A program made the position numbers and the translations under genes. Below are positions 7,501 through 8,173 of a stretch of 8,173 bases of DNA, piece by piece. The notes below the pieces were generated by a model. That model ran no database searches. It saw nothing but the letters and a program-made list of their open reading frames with translations, and was not told the origin of the DNA. Numbering within the stretch: position 1 is the stretch's first letter; each line of letters begins with the position of its first letter. This DNA comes from Deltaproteobacteria bacterium (GTDB lineage: Bacteria > Desulfobacterota > DSM-4660 > Desulfatiglandales > Desulfatiglandaceae), in NCBI GenBank assembly GCA_019307645.1, contig JAFDJF010000070.1, positions 1 to 8,173 of the forward strand, read 5' to 3'.

Positions 7501-8058
7501 AGTGGCTTACGAAGGGAACTGGAAAATCTGCAGCAGGATATTCAAGCCCTGGAGCAGGACATAGAAAATCAAAGGCGGTCGGGTTCTTCTTCGGAAAGTC
7601 CGCAGGATCAACAAAGAGCGAATGCTGGAAAAGCTGGAAAAGGTGGAAAACAAGGACAGTCGGGTTCTTCTTCGGAAAGTCCGCAGGATCAACAAAGAGC
7701 GAATGCTGGAGAAAATAGAAATAACAGGATGGATGGAATGAGAGAGAGGCTTCAACGCAGCAGAGAATATGCCAACCGAATCCTGCAACCCTGGGCAGAT
7801 CCTGAAAGGTGGTCCATGAATGCCCGGTCTATTCACAGGGAACTGACCCAACGGGAGATTGAAGACTTTCTTAATCAGCCTGATATGTGGAAAAAGCTAC
7901 TGGAATCCGTCAAGGAATTGGAATCAAAAATCCGTGCACAGGCGGAGATCAGCGAATCTAAAAATCGACTCTTTTCCCAAATGGTGGAGGAGGTCCCCAT
8001 AGCATACAAGGATCTAGTGGAAGAATATTTCCGCACGCTTTCCGAAGGAACCGAATGA
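4552..8058 (+). CDS. Large DUF4175-like membrane protein with coiled coil
   Basis: The product is 1168 residues and dominates the window. A basic N-terminus is followed by membrane segments at about 29-50, 57-76 and 149-168. The basic loop 77-148 should be cytoplasmic, and everything after 168 extracytoplasmic. Residues 190-500 form several beta-rich domains, including the family-like segments EYIYPEYTGI (291-300) and ATARDDYGLTKF (414-425). A glycine/lysine linker (513-523) leads to a helical region (530-635) containing ALGPEQSALQ (620-629). A second glycine linker (649-658) leads to a Gln/Glu/Arg-rich coiled coil (about 660-1008). A Ser/Gly repeat region (1010-1055) follows, then a conserved-looking C-terminal helical domain (1060-1168) ending near VPIAYKDLVEEYFRTLSE. 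The only three cysteines (62, 154, 160) are in membrane segments, so the roughly 1000-residue outer part has none. GAGG lies 5 bases before the ATG. The family is found in MoxR/BatA loci, and its function is unknown; a scaffold or tether role is inference. Confidence 0.85.
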   Translation: MSSSSIELLKEKIKSVQRRRTFIFFLRQTSLALASIAVLFLVLVSLEMFIQFTRAGHITLLCIFLVSVLALILWHIRVIRRLRVDEQRLAHYVEEHIPDLEQRLMTSMEFDARKKRGWSSQLMERLWEDTSLHIQDRRIQRVTSSTKAWPAVSCALLTVCLLLFAYGSWTGFSSASRRIIWPSAGAEKAAALPVKLIVEPGDVRMQRGDDVMISATIENDIPEQVNLFIQTDRVNWDQVPMSKEGSKDSYMYYISSVKEDFTYYVDIELDRSRQYRISVFDLPRIEQADVEYIYPEYTGIENKTDENTGDVVAPEGTQIVLHVTFNKPIYNGTLNFDTGTKIDMEIRGSEASGSFTVTEDSAYTIKVTDNEQLENPDPVKYFVRSIPDSKPQLTLTQPGGDQRAMPLEEVSIAATARDDYGLTKFIVNYATAGGEEKEIPLQNDVKDQQDVQIDGRTTIYLEEANVRPGDFITYYLTAIDNNDIQGPSETVSDIYFLDVVSTEEAFRRASQQSKGGGGKKGGNQQPSALVENQKLIIAATWKLLHRQKGLNQEDFKKDVKVVAESQDEVMQRTIMSLQRLSERLSFSDESYKNAVKNLQEAVDHMVTAIEKLSLEQLKEALGPEQSALQAIMKAESQSQITQIRMTRNSGGKGSGGGSKSQREREDLMELFEMEMGRLENRYEMPTQGEDAQDQAEQEDALAELQELARRQERLNRGQKELARKQDQLNEEEETRLLEELRREQEELSRQAAELSNRMSQLSQNKDNLQQRFDRQQQLDQAVKQMQEAAESFIQGEQGNALAKGEEALKNLKEQEQSINSQRDPSASELAMELNRKGQNLQEQEKQILRKLEEINQEHDIAGAQDESGLSADVQELLDEKTQLQKDLREVEDMLQATGTRARQEQSEIEARAIEAMRSLRSERIGDKIDKSQEMLRQGWLSLSMEMEDLIDQSIDRISNRLMELSGDAPGSREEEIQQAAADASGLRRELENLQQDIQALEQDIENQRRSGSSSESPQDQQRANAGKAGKGGKQGQSGSSSESPQDQQRANAGENRNNRMDGMRERLQRSREYANRILQPWADPERWSMNARSIHRELTQREIEDFLNQPDMWKKLLESVKELESKIRAQAEISESKNRLFSQMVEEVPIAYKDLVEEYFRTLSEGTE
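7578..7710 (+). repeat. 52-bp perfect direct repeat inside the DUF4175-like gene
   Basis: Bases 7578-7629 and 7659-7710 are identical over all 52 positions, 81 bp apart, so the reading frame is kept. Each copy encodes the residues GSSSESPQDQQRANAG (1011-1026 and 1038-1053). Identity at every synonymous position points to a recent duplication or to ongoing gene conversion or slippage. The repeat lies in a low-complexity linker between the coiled coil and the C-terminal domain. Confidence 0.95.
7624..7650 (+). repeat. Three tandem 9-bp units (Ala-Gly-Lys)
   Basis: GCTGGAAAA (7624-7632), GCTGGAAAA (7633-7641) and GGTGGAAAA (7642-7650) follow each other with one substitution in the third. They encode AGK-AGK-GGK (residues 1025-1033). 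The first unit overlaps the end of the first 52-bp repeat copy, and the other two lie between the copies. The 9-bp unit keeps the reading frame whatever the copy number. Confidence 0.9.
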
Positions 8059-8173
8059 CAGACCTCCTTGAATTTCTACTTGGATATAATCTGATTGAAC
8101 TATCCCAGGGAGAATTTTTCTTTGGGACCCCGGTCAACCTGGCTGTAATTATCAGCGGCATCGTGCTGTTTGT
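8055..8173 (+). CDS. Start of a putative membrane protein, cut by the window end
   Basis: The ATG overlaps the TGA of the preceding gene (ATGA), and AAGGA (8045-8049) lies 5 bases upstream, so translation is probably coupled. Only 39 full codons are visible, beginning MTDLLEFLLGYNLIELSQGE. A hydrophobic stretch starts near residue 27 (NLAVIISGIVLFV) and looks like a membrane segment. From position in the operon and the short N-terminus before the first membrane segment, I would guess a VWA or amidotransferase-like membrane protein like those that follow DUF4175 genes in related loci. That guess is weak; the presence of a real gene is well supported. Confidence 0.7.
   Translation, partial: MTDLLEFLLGYNLIELSQGEFFFGTPVNLAVIISGIVLF

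Noticed and set aside
7578..7710. The two 52-bp copies as a CRISPR array or mobile-element ends
   Set aside because: There are only two copies with one low-complexity 29-bp spacer. They lie inside and in frame with a gene, with no cas genes, no transposase and no inverted ends.
7507..7851. 114-residue minus-strand frame over the repeat region
   Set aside because: It is a shadow of the DUF4175-like gene. Its internal repeats only mirror the plus-strand duplication.

Overview
The window looks like the start and most of a single plus-strand operon from a Gram-negative-type bacterium. It encodes, in order: a MoxR-family AAA+ ATPase, a DUF58 protein with a von Willebrand factor A (VWA) domain, a membrane-anchored BatA-like VWA protein, a very large DUF4175-like membrane/coiled-coil protein, and the first 39 codons of a fifth gene that overlaps the fourth by ATGA. 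This is a variant of the widespread MoxR/Bat envelope-stress type locus. I see no tRNA, rRNA, CRISPR array, transposase, integrase or phage gene, and no convincing terminator. GC content is roughly half in the coding part and clearly lower in the first 255 bases. Two proteins have large extracytoplasmic parts, which implies a cell envelope where such domains act. This gene combination (MoxR, DUF58, BatA with a C-terminal amidotransferase-like part, DUF4175) is known to me from environmental phyla such as Planctomycetota, Myxococcota, Desulfobacterota and relatives. I cannot place the organism more precisely.

Layout. Bases 1-255 are an AT-rich non-coding leader. It holds a perfect TATAAT, a 9-bp inverted repeat that overlaps it, and a 10-bp perfect stem-loop at 186-210. 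The left arm of that stem is also complementary to the Shine-Dalgarno region of the first gene. Bases 256-1299 are moxR. Bases 1300-1471 are a 172-base gap with two small hairpins. Bases 1472-2365 are the DUF58 gene; an upstream in-frame ATG at 1361 exists but is less likely. After a 12-base gap, 2378-4426 is the BatA-like gene. A 125-base gap (4427-4551) precedes the 1168-codon DUF4175-like gene (4552-8058). Near its 3' end lies a 52-bp perfect direct repeat with a 9-bp tandem triplet between the copies. The last gene starts at 8055 and runs off the window.

How the genes probably work together. MoxR ATPases usually pair with VWA proteins, and the ATPase is thought to remodel or mature a client that the metal-dependent VWA domains (MIDAS sites) help to recruit. 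Here the MoxR and DUF58 proteins are predicted cytoplasmic. The BatA-like and DUF4175-like proteins are predicted to sit in the inner membrane with their bulk outside the cytoplasm. Together they suggest a membrane-spanning assembly or stress-tolerance machine whose client is unknown. The order and intact motifs are seen directly; the joint function is inference from family knowledge. The most original signals are the possible leader switch in front of moxR and the recently duplicated, length-variable segment in the DUF4175-like protein.
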